A stretch of DNA of 5,508 nt from an uncultured Opitutia bacterium (GTDB taxonomy: Bacteria; Verrucomicrobiota; Verrucomicrobiia; Opitutales; UBA953), in the NCBI GenBank assembly GCA_903957465.1, contig CAJBPJ010000167.1:1-5508 (forward strand), given 5' to 3'. The translations under genes were made by a program, and so were the position numbers. The notes under the pieces are model-generated. The model ran no database searches, was not told the DNA's origin, and was given only the letters and a program-made list of their open reading frames with translations. Position 1 is the first letter of the stretch; the number at the start of each line of letters is the position of its first letter. Below, piece after piece: positions 1 through 5,461 of this stretch.

Positions 1-1
1 A

Positions 2-709
2 GCACGGCAGCCAGGCGCCGAACCCGATCGACGCATTGAATACACCTCGAACATTCCCGAGGGTCTCAAGGTCTACCTGCCGCTCAAAGTCGGCACGGAC
101 GGCGTGGCGCTGGCGGCCGGCCCGCCGAGTCTGCAGCCGCCGAGCGAAGGACCCTTCCTCGCCGGCAAGACCGATGGCTTCCGCCAACTACGGTTCGGCA
201 TCGAGAATTTCTACGTGCCCGAGGGTACGGGTCCGAAGTGGGAGAAGATGCGCAATGAGGGCGACTTGCTGGCCGAGATTGCGCTGCTGCCCGACGGCCG
301 CGCAGGGTTGATCGAGCTCCGGCCCGACCCTTCGCCGAAAGTTGCCGTCGCCGCCCGCCAGCTCAGGGGTTGGAGCATTCGGTCGGGAGGCTACCGGAGT
401 GAGGCGACAGTGATCGAGACGCGCGAGGCGTTCGAGCGAGTGCTCGAGCCCGTCACCAAAACGGTGAATGGGACGACCGTCATCGACCAGCCCGACTTCA
501 CCAAAGAGCGCATCGTCTATCTTCGCCTCGCCCGAGAAGCCCGGCTGACGGAGGCCATCGGCAGTAGTCATCGTGTCCGTATCACCACACAGCGCGTGAC
601 CGATGCACCGCTCACGGACGACCTAGTCGTCGCCATTCCGCGTGACGAACGCGTGGTGTGGGTCCTCGGCGAACGGGCTGAGACGGTCGAGGCAGACGAG
701 GAGCGCTGA
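2..709 (+). CDS. GDYXXLXY-domain protein, 3' part (5' end outside window)
   Basis: The reading frame is open from the first bases to the TGA at 707-709 and gives about 235 residues with no credible start inside, so the gene begins left of the window. The first 100 residues look like the second half of the GDYXXLXY family. They show a VYLPLKVGTDG strand near residues 25-35, then LRFGIENFYVPEGTG near 70-85, which matches the family pattern YGIESYFVPEGxG, then an acidic stretch and a PDGRAGLIEL strand. The namesake GDYxxLxY motif would lie upstream and cannot be seen. Family members are usually membrane-anchored envelope proteins of unknown function, often next to DUF2157 or DUF4401 genes. About 130 residues follow the domain. 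They faintly resemble the PrcB C-terminal fold (VIETREAFERVLEP, then PDFTKERIVYLRL) but lack its GGY motif, so I leave them unassigned. Codons are much richer in G/C at third positions than in the genes to the right. The ATG at 104 is internal. Confidence 0.72.
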   Translation, partial: ARQPGAEPDRRIEYTSNIPEGLKVYLPLKVGTDGVALAAGPPSLQPPSEGPFLAGKTDGFRQLRFGIENFYVPEGTGPKWEKMRNEGDLLAEIALLPDGRAGLIELRPDPSPKVAVAARQLRGWSIRSGGYRSEATVIETREAFERVLEPVTKTVNGTTVIDQPDFTKERIVYLRLAREARLTEAIGSSHRVRITTQRVTDAPLTDDLVVAIPRDERVVWVLGERAETVEADEER

Positions 710-719
710 GCCTCAGCGC
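703..719. repeat. Palindrome containing both convergent stop codons
   Basis: GCGCTGAG (703-710), a single C, then CTCAGCGC (712-719) form a perfect inverted repeat with 8-base arms. As RNA it would make a stem of seven pairs with a GCC loop. The TGA of the plus-strand gene (707-709) lies in the left arm and the TGA of the minus-strand Tm-1-like gene (713-715, reverse) in the right arm, so both genes end with the same seven bases. It could act as a bidirectional terminator, but there is no T-tract on either side, so terminator function is only inferred. The symmetry itself is certain. Confidence 0.6.
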
Positions 720-1921
720 CCGGCGGCGGCCATCAGCTCGAGCAGCTTACGGGCGCAGGCCTCGGCGAACGCAGGGTCATTGATTTCGCAGTCAAATTCA
801 TGAACCGGCACTTTGCTTCCCTGACGAAGGGCATCAAAAAGTGCCGCATCTGCCGTGGCGTCATGAAACGCTTTACCAGGAGCACTGATCACGCTGATGG
901 CCTTGCGCGGTATCATCACGGCCGATGGTACCGTGTATGCGTTAACCTTCTTCGCGAGTATTGCTCCGAGCTCGGCACACTCCGAAGGTGTCGTTCGCAT
1001 TAAAGTCACCTGTGGATTATGAATGTAGAAAGTACGGTTGGAGAATTTAGCGGGCACCGAAGCCTTCTCGCCAAAATTAACCATGTCGAGGCACCCAGGA
1101 GCGACCACAACGGGGATGCGCGCCTTAACGGCAGCATCCATACGCGTTGGGCCAGCATTGAGCACCCCGCCGACGAGCTCATCGGCCCATTCAGTGGTCG
1201 TAAGATCCAGTACGCCGGAAACAATTCCACTCTCAATGACTGCTTCCATGCTGCGTCCACCGGCGCCAGTCGCAGCAAAGACTAAAACTTCATAGCCTGC
1301 TTGTTCGAGCACGGCACGCGCGGTCGTCACACAAGCAGTCGTATTACCAAACATACTTGCCACTACGAGTGGTCGCGTAGCGGAAACTTGCGGCTCAGAT
1401 TCAACCATGCCGCAGATTGCGCCAGCTGCCCGAGTAAAGATAACCATCGAAAGACGGTTTAGCCCAGCAACGTCTGCCAGGCTCGGCATCATGGTAATAT
1501 CTTTGGTGCCTAAATAGGGAGCGACATTACCAGCCGCCAAAGTTGAAACCATTAACTTAGGGAAACCAATCGGCAGGGCGCGCATGGCAGCGGTGGCAAT
1601 CGCGGTACCGCCACCACCACCGAGTGAGATGACGCCTTGGATGCGACCTTCGGCTGCAAGCTTCGCGAGCATTACGGGTGCCGCCTGTGACATTGCCACA
1701 ACGCACTCGCCGCGATCTTTACGGGCAATGATTTCTGCGAGATTTATTCCCGCCACCGCGGCAACTTCTTCGCGGGTGATATCGGGCTTAATGGTCGCGG
1801 GTGCGCCCGTACCAACATCAATCAAGAGCGCTTGGTGTCCGCGGGCTTTAATCAACTTAGCAACAAATGCATGCTCCTCGCCCTTCGAGTCGAGAGTCCC
1901 AAGCACGGCAATCGTCGCCAT
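713..1921 (-). CDS. Tm-1-like / UPF0261 family ATP-binding protein
   Basis: A complete 402-residue protein of the UPF0261/Tm-1-like family, full length for the family. Recognisable motifs in order: GTLDSKGEE (8-16) at the N-terminal Rossmann-like fold, GGGGGT (101-106), LPIGFPKLMVSTLAAGN (116-132), MFGNTT (190-195), TTTEWADEL (241-249), PGCLDMVNFG (275-284), HNPQVTLMRTT (301-311) and INDPAFA (380-386). The plant homologue is the N-terminal part of tomato Tm-1, which inhibits tomato mosaic virus replication and has been crystallised with ATP. The bacterial function is unknown. The gene lies eight bases downstream of the TIM-barrel gene on the same strand, so the two are almost surely cotranscribed. 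The ATG at 1921 has no Shine-Dalgarno sequence, so translational coupling to the upstream gene is plausible. Two oddities: the usual VFHATG motif reads VFAATG (Ala216), and the last 19 codons are strikingly richer in G/C than the rest. Family assignment is secure; biochemical role is not. Confidence 0.93.
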   Translation of the reverse strand: MATIAVLGTLDSKGEEHAFVAKLIKARGHQALLIDVGTGAPATIKPDITREEVAAVAGINLAEIIARKDRGECVVAMSQAAPVMLAKLAAEGRIQGVISLGGGGGTAIATAAMRALPIGFPKLMVSTLAAGNVAPYLGTKDITMMPSLADVAGLNRLSMVIFTRAAGAICGMVESEPQVSATRPLVVASMFGNTTACVTTARAVLEQAGYEVLVFAATGAGGRSMEAVIESGIVSGVLDLTTTEWADELVGGVLNAGPTRMDAAVKARIPVVVAPGCLDMVNFGEKASVPAKFSNRTFYIHNPQVTLMRTTPSECAELGAILAKKVNAYTVPSAVMIPRKAISVISAPGKAFHDATADAALFDALRQGSKVPVHEFDCEINDPAFAEACARKLLELMAAAGR

Positions 1922-1929
1922 GACACGTA

Positions 1930-2802
1930 TCAGCGGACAGTCCGCTTTACAGGAATTTGCTTAAAGCGTCGGGTCAACTCAGGCAGCGACTGCTCAACCG
2001 CCATGCGTTCGAGACTGGAAGCTCCGACAAAGCCTTGGCAATCCGTGTTCTGATTGATGTAGGCGGCATCCTCGGGCGTATTAATCGGCCCACCGTGACT
2101 GAGGAAGATAAGGTCGTCGCGCACTGCTTTGCCTGCGTCGATCATCGCTTGGGTAGCTTTGGCGGCCTCGGGTAGAGTCATGGTGGCTTGGGTGACGCCG
2201 ATGGAGCCACCGACGGTGGTGCCGACGTGGGCAATGATGACGTCTGCACCTGCTTCGGCCATCGCTTTGGATTCTTCCGGCGAGCCGACGTAAACAATCG
2301 TGAACATTTCCATCTTTCGGGCGAGCGCGACGGTTTCGATTTCTTTCTTCGTGCTCATCCCTGTCTCTTCGAGGATCTGACGGAACTTTCCGTCGATGAT
2401 GGTATGTGTCGGGAAATTATTGATACCACTAAAGCCCATCTCCTTCACCTTGCCCAACCAATGCCACATGCGGCGACGAGGATCGGTCGCATGTACGCCA
2501 CAAATTACTGGGATTTCTTCGACGACGGGAAGGACTTCGTATTCACCAATCTCCATCGCGACAGCGTTAGCGTCGCCATAGGCCATCATGCCAGCGGTTG
2601 AGCCGTGGCCGGCCATACGGAAACGGCCAGAGTTATAGACGATGATAAGGTCAGCGCCGCCGCGTTCGATAAACTTGGCACTGATGCCCGTGCCGGCACC
2701 TGCAGCGATAATCGCTTGGCCTTTAGCCAATGTCGCGCGCAAACGGGCCATCACTTCGAGGCGAGTGTAAGGGTTTCCTTTTCCTGTCCAAGGGTTCGGC
2801 AT
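1930..2802 (-). CDS. Phosphoenolpyruvate hydrolase family TIM-barrel protein
   Basis: A complete 290-residue protein matching the PEP_hydrolase family (formerly called the TIM-barrel signal transduction family). Motifs in order: GAGTGIS (35-41), ADLIIVYNSGRFRMAGHGS (50-68), YGDANA (75-80), GVHATDP (102-108), NNFPT (128-132), DGKFR (137-141), LEETGM (144-149), AHVGTTVGG (191-199), SHGGPI (235-240) and GASSLER (260-266). Alternating strands and helices fit a TIM barrel. The family name implies phosphoenolpyruvate-type chemistry, but to my knowledge this activity is not well proven for these proteins, so treat the name as a label. It has no signal peptide and is presumably cytoplasmic. It is the first gene of the operon with the Tm-1-like gene, and its homologue forms the C-terminal half of plant Tm-1. 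The ATG at 2802 is chosen because MPNPWTGKGNPYTR leads straight into the conserved helix. An upstream ATG near 2819 is out of frame. No Shine-Dalgarno site is visible. Confidence 0.93.
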   Translation of the reverse strand: MPNPWTGKGNPYTRLEVMARLRATLAKGQAIIAAGAGTGISAKFIERGGADLIIVYNSGRFRMAGHGSTAGMMAYGDANAVAMEIGEYEVLPVVEEIPVICGVHATDPRRRMWHWLGKVKEMGFSGINNFPTHTIIDGKFRQILEETGMSTKKEIETVALARKMEMFTIVYVGSPEESKAMAEAGADVIIAHVGTTVGGSIGVTQATMTLPEAAKATQAMIDAGKAVRDDLIFLSHGGPINTPEDAAYINQNTDCQGFVGASSLERMAVEQSLPELTRRFKQIPVKRTVR

Positions 2803-2911
2803 GGGCGTTCGTCAGACATAATCTATCGGACGAAGGGCCACATGGGGCAACCTTGAAAGTCCTTCGGCTTGCAGGGCGCTTCGTCTTGGTTAGTTTAACG
2901 GAAACAAAACC
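2803..2911. promoter_or_regulatory. Divergent intergenic region between the Tm-1-like operon and the Dabb gene
   Basis: These 109 bases separate two divergently transcribed units and so should hold both promoters. On the plus strand CATAAT (2817-2822) is one base from the -10 consensus, but there is no good -35 partner at the right distance. TTGAAA (2853-2858) is a fair -35, with no good -10 after it. On the minus strand GGGCAA at 2845-2850 reads TTGCCC, and AATCTA at 2820-2825 reads TAGATT; the 19-base spacer and very short leader make this pair weak. No operator or riboswitch was recognised. Confidence 0.35.
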
Positions 2912-3208
2912 ATGGTCTACCATTACGGTGTCTTCAAATTCCACCCGGGGACTACCCAGTCCACCATCGACAATTGCTTTAAGGCCTTAAAAGGCATGGT
3001 TGGAAAAATTCCCGGACTGCTCTCGGTCGAAAGCGGTCCTTACGAAAGCGATGAAGGCCTTAACGAGGGATTTACCCATGGATTTGTCATGAAGTTTGAT
3101 AGTCCCAAGAGCCGCGATGCATACTTGCCACATCCCGAGCACGAGCGCGTCAAAGCCATCGTCGTACCCAACTTAGCTCAGGTGATTGTCTTCGATTTCA
3201 CCGTCTAA
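2912..3208 (+). CDS. Dabb family (stress-responsive A/B barrel) protein
   Basis: A complete 98-residue protein, the usual length for a single Dabb (dimeric A/B barrel, ferredoxin-like) domain. The pattern fits the family: VYHYGVFKF (2-10) as the first strand, a helix holding ALKGMVGKIPGL (25-36), SVESGPYES (38-46), the FTHGFVMKF strand (54-62), the signature Y71-x2-HPEH (74-77) with two histidines, and a final VIVFDFTV strand (91-98). Dabb domains dimerise. Characterised relatives include plant stress proteins and a few small enzymes such as olivetolic acid cyclase, but most bacterial members have no known substrate. The ATG at 2912 starts exactly where the first strand should begin. It is preceded by an A-rich stretch rather than a Shine-Dalgarno site. 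The gene is divergent from the Tm-1-like operon and ends six bases before the end of the methyltransferase gene on the other strand. A functional link to the divergent pair is possible but rests on position only. Confidence 0.88.
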   Translation: MVYHYGVFKFHPGTTQSTIDNCFKALKGMVGKIPGLLSVESGPYESDEGLNEGFTHGFVMKFDSPKSRDAYLPHPEHERVKAIVVPNLAQVIVFDFTV

Positions 3209-3214
3209 GCGCAG

Positions 3215-4192
3215 TCAACGACGACGACCTGCGAGTACCTGGAATTTCCCGCCAAAATGTGCGGGGTGAGTTAAGGCTTTCAGAATGCCCACTGCTTCAG
3301 GTGTGCCTGCTGCCACAATGCGCTCGAGTGCATCGGCTGCATGCCGAACCAGAAAAGCTTCTTGGCGCTCAACTTTGACGTCTGTGAAGTTAGCCAACTT
3401 AAGCACTGACTCCATGCGATCCCAGAGAACATGACAGGTTAAATCTTGCTCACCTACATTCGCCAAGAGGTCGTTATGCTGACCGTGCTGATAATACGCA
3501 CGCGCCGTTCCTTGTGGCGATGACTCCAATAAATCGGGCAGCGTCTTACCGTAATCTAAAAAGATAACTGCACCCGACCAACCACTTTTCACGATACCTC
3601 GCAAGAGAGCCTCCGCCCGCAAAGCGACATCGACCGTGAATCCTTCGTGCCAGGGATTCGGCAGGGTTTCGATAAACGTACGTCCTTCAACATCGGTCGG
3701 TTCACCAAAAATATCTTCTGCCAACGATCCGTCGGCCAACACGCGCACACCAAGATCCACCCACTTCCCTTGAATGAAACGGAATCGTCGGAAGGGCTGG
3801 GCATCCAGTAGCTCGTTGGCAATGACAACGGATTTTCTGGAAATGTCTAAAGGGTCACCGACGCGTAAAGTTTTCAGATTCGCAAAACGATGAGCGACCG
3901 ATGCAAATACAGAAACTCCGGGTTCTGCACCGATTTCGACTAAAGTGTAATCCCGGGTATCACCCACCATGCTTGTGGCGGCTGAGTCCATCAGGTCGCC
4001 AAAGATAGGGCCCAGGGCAACTGAAGTCGTAAAATCTGTGCCCGCCCGACGCCCTACCCGATCGCGCTTGGAGGTGTAATAACCCGCACCCGGTAGAAAA
4101 AGTGCCACATCCACAAAGTCATCGAAACGCACGACCCCGGCCTTAGCCCGTTCGCCCAAGGCAGCTATCAAGGTTTCACGGTGTGTACCCAC
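3215..4192 (-). CDS. MidA/NDUFAF7-like SAM-dependent methyltransferase
   Basis: This belongs to the class I methyltransferase family containing NDUFAF7/MidA, which dimethylates an arginine of a complex I subunit in mitochondria. The bacterial target is unknown. With the GTG start at 4192 the protein has 325 residues, slightly short for the family. Motifs: RFDDFVDVALFLPGAGYYTS (22-41), the N-terminal family signature; GTDFTTSVALGPIFGDLM (51-68); EIGAEPG (86-92), the SAM-binding loop; IANELLDAQPFRRF (124-137); FLDYGK (211-216); and GEQDLTCHV (247-255). The open frame continues upstream to 4579, but that extension is antisense to tsaD, is low in family character and is rejected. No ATG is available near the right place. 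GTG 4192 (GTHRETLIAAL) puts the family signature about 20 residues in; TTG 4228 would give 337 residues and is the main alternative. The SAM loop has Glu90 where the GxGxG pattern expects glycine. It is divergent from tsaD and convergent with the Dabb gene. Confidence 0.85.
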   Translation of the reverse strand: MGTHRETLIAALGERAKAGVVRFDDFVDVALFLPGAGYYTSKRDRVGRRAGTDFTTSVALGPIFGDLMDSAATSMVGDTRDYTLVEIGAEPGVSVFASVAHRFANLKTLRVGDPLDISRKSVVIANELLDAQPFRRFRFIQGKWVDLGVRVLADGSLAEDIFGEPTDVEGRTFIETLPNPWHEGFTVDVALRAEALLRGIVKSGWSGAVIFLDYGKTLPDLLESSPQGTARAYYQHGQHNDLLANVGEQDLTCHVLWDRMESVLKLANFTDVKVERQEAFLVRHAADALERIVAAGTPEAVGILKALTHPAHFGGKFQVLAGRRR

Positions 4193-4271
4193 AAACAGTA
4201 TCGGTGCGTTCCTACCGGATAGCCGCAAGCCGGAACCGCTACGCTTGCCCTCCCGCCCAGTCCCTGCATCG
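4193..4271. promoter_or_regulatory. Divergent intergenic region between the methyltransferase gene and tsaD
   Basis: About 79 bases lie between the chosen starts of two divergent genes, so promoters for both are expected here or just inside the neighbouring genes. I see no convincing -10/-35 pair. A minus-strand GATACT (revcomp of 4197-4202) is a weak -10 resemblance. The stretch is G/C-rich. If the methyltransferase starts at TTG 4228 and tsaD at TTG 4245, the gap shrinks to 16 bases, which is an argument against those starts. Confidence 0.3.
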
Positions 4272-5309
4272 ATGGACAGAGTGATCTTAGCCGTCGAAAG
4301 CTCCTGTGATGAGTCCGCACTCGCCCTTTTGGCGCCCGGACAAGGCCTCACGCATGAACTCGTCAGCACGCAGACCGAATTGCACCGCAAACATGGCGGC
4401 GTTGTTCCTGACCTTGCCAGCCGCGAACACCTCACTGCCCTGCCCTTACTGTTGCGCGAGTTGCTTCCACACATTGCCCAACAATCAATCACGACCATCG
4501 CAGTCACTCGCGGCCCCGGTTTACTTCCCTGCTTATCGATGGGTCTTTCCTTCGCCCGGGCACTTTCGCTGTCCTTCAACGCCCAGCTCGTTGGCGTGAA
4601 TCACTTACGTGCGCATGTGCATTCTTCCTTCATCGCACTCCATAGCGCAAACCCTGCTCAATTTATCGACATGCGAGAGGCATTGTTGCCTCACCTTGCC
4701 ATGGTTGTCTCTGGTGGAAACACATTACTGGTTTCGCTCGAAAAAGACCTATCGATGCGCGTGATTGCACGCACCGTGGATGACGCTGCGGGTGAAGCCT
4801 TTGATAAAGGCGCCAGACTCCTCGGACTGCCTTACCCCGGCGGGGCACTTGTCGAAGCGAAAGCAGAGGGCGGTGACCCTCGTCGCTTTAGTTTCCCGCG
4901 GGGTATTCCTGAACGTGCAGATTTACGTTTAAGTTTTTCCGGCCTCAAAACAGCCCTCCGTTACCAACTTGAAAAAATGGATGATCAGGCAGTAGCCGCA
5001 GCTATGTCCGATATTTGTGCAGGCTACCAGGAAGCAATTATCGCGCAACTTGAGTCTAAATTTAAAGCAGCCTTGGAGACAGGCAACTATCGCTCCGCTG
5101 GCCTTTCGGGTGGGGTAGCAAATAATCGGACACTCCGACTTCGCTTAGAGCGCGCCGCACAATCACACAGCGTGCACATGCTTATCGCCCAACCTAAACA
5201 CTGTGGGGATAATGCCGGCATGATTGCATTTACCGCGATGGCGGACGCCAAACTGCCACGAGGGGAGCAGGTAATCGCAGACCCATCCCTAATTGTCGAA
5301 AGCGTCTGA
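4272..5309 (+). CDS. tsaD: tRNA N6-adenosine threonylcarbamoyltransferase TsaD
   Basis: TsaD transfers the threonylcarbamoyl group from TC-AMP to adenosine 37 of tRNAs that read ANN codons, working with TsaB and TsaE in the cytoplasm; it is near-universal and usually essential. The 345-residue protein has the ASKHA-fold landmarks: ILAVESSCDESALAL (5-19); the HLRAH metal site with His111 and His115, the same spacing as E. coli; VVSGG (145-149); DDAAGEAFDKGARLLGLPYPGG (170-191), with Asp178 in the substrate-binding FDK; LSFSGLKTA (220-228); SGGVANNRTLR (279-289); and HCGDNAGMIA (310-319), whose Asp313 is the third metal ligand. All catalytic and metal residues are present, so it should be active. 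The residue after SGG is Asn150 instead of the common His, and about ten extra residues lie between HLRAH and SGG. The ATG at 4272 fits homologues (MDRVILAVESSCDE); the TTG at 4245 only adds nine unconserved residues. No Shine-Dalgarno site is visible. TsaB and TsaE are not in the window. Confidence 0.96.
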   Translation: MDRVILAVESSCDESALALLAPGQGLTHELVSTQTELHRKHGGVVPDLASREHLTALPLLLRELLPHIAQQSITTIAVTRGPGLLPCLSMGLSFARALSLSFNAQLVGVNHLRAHVHSSFIALHSANPAQFIDMREALLPHLAMVVSGGNTLLVSLEKDLSMRVIARTVDDAAGEAFDKGARLLGLPYPGGALVEAKAEGGDPRRFSFPRGIPERADLRLSFSGLKTALRYQLEKMDDQAVAAAMSDICAGYQEAIIAQLESKFKAALETGNYRSAGLSGGVANNRTLRLRLERAAQSHSVHMLIAQPKHCGDNAGMIAFTAMADAKLPRGEQVIADPSLIVESV

Positions 5310-5395
5310 TTGTAGCGCTACGCTCAGATCGATAGCCTTTAAAAAGGGCGACCTGGCATGTAGGCCAAGCAAAGCTCCAGACATAATCCAGCCCA

Positions 5396-5433
5396 AAGGT
5401 CTTCGACCTTAAGGAACAATCCTTCAGGTCGAA
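5396..5433. repeat. Two mutually exclusive hairpins downstream of tsaD
   Basis: The larger structure pairs TTCGACCT (5402-5409) with AGGTCGAA (5426-5433) and, after one T/C mismatch, AAGGA (5411-5415) with TCCTT (5420-5424) around an ACAA loop, giving 13 pairs over 32 bases. A smaller competing hairpin pairs AAGGTC (5396-5401) with GACCTT (5405-5410) around a TTC loop and uses the same left arm, so both cannot form at once. No T-tract follows on either strand, so a classic intrinsic terminator is unlikely. It could be an intergenic repeat element or an RNA structure in a transcript leaving tsaD. Confidence 0.5.
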
Positions 5434-5445
5434 TGAAGTCCCTTG

Positions 5446-5461
5446 CCCTTCACCCGAAGGG
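5446..5461. repeat. Small hairpin CCCTTC/GAAGGG
   Basis: CCCTTC (5446-5451) and GAAGGG (5456-5461) form a perfect six-pair stem with an ACCC loop. A shifted alternative pairs CACCC (5451-5455) with GGGTG (5459-5463) around GAA. It sits 12 bases after the larger hairpin and adds to the structured character of the region. No function can be assigned from sequence. Confidence 0.4.

Noticed and set aside
188..571. 127-residue minus-strand open frame inside the left-edge gene
   Set aside because: It is antisense to a frame with a recognisable GDYXXLXY-like domain, and long shadow frames are expected in G/C-rich DNA.
1584..1964. 126-residue plus-strand open frame antisense to the Tm-1-like gene
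   Set aside because: Low-complexity composition and complete overlap with a well-conserved gene mark it as a shadow.
2188..2601. 137-residue plus-strand open frame antisense to the TIM-barrel gene
   Set aside because: It has no known domain and the opposite strand carries every family motif of a complete gene.
4208..4236. GTTCC/GGAAC inverted repeat as an operator between the methyltransferase gene and tsaD
   Set aside because: Five-base arms separated by 19 bases in G/C-rich DNA are easily explained by chance.
4193..4579. N-terminal extension of the methyltransferase frame to the ATG at 4579
   Set aside because: It lies antisense to the conserved start of tsaD, shows no family similarity and would place the family signature about 150 residues into the protein.
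5336..5347. CCTTTAAAAAGG as the tsaD terminator
   Set aside because: The stem is only four to five A/T-rich pairs with a minimal loop and no T-tract after it.
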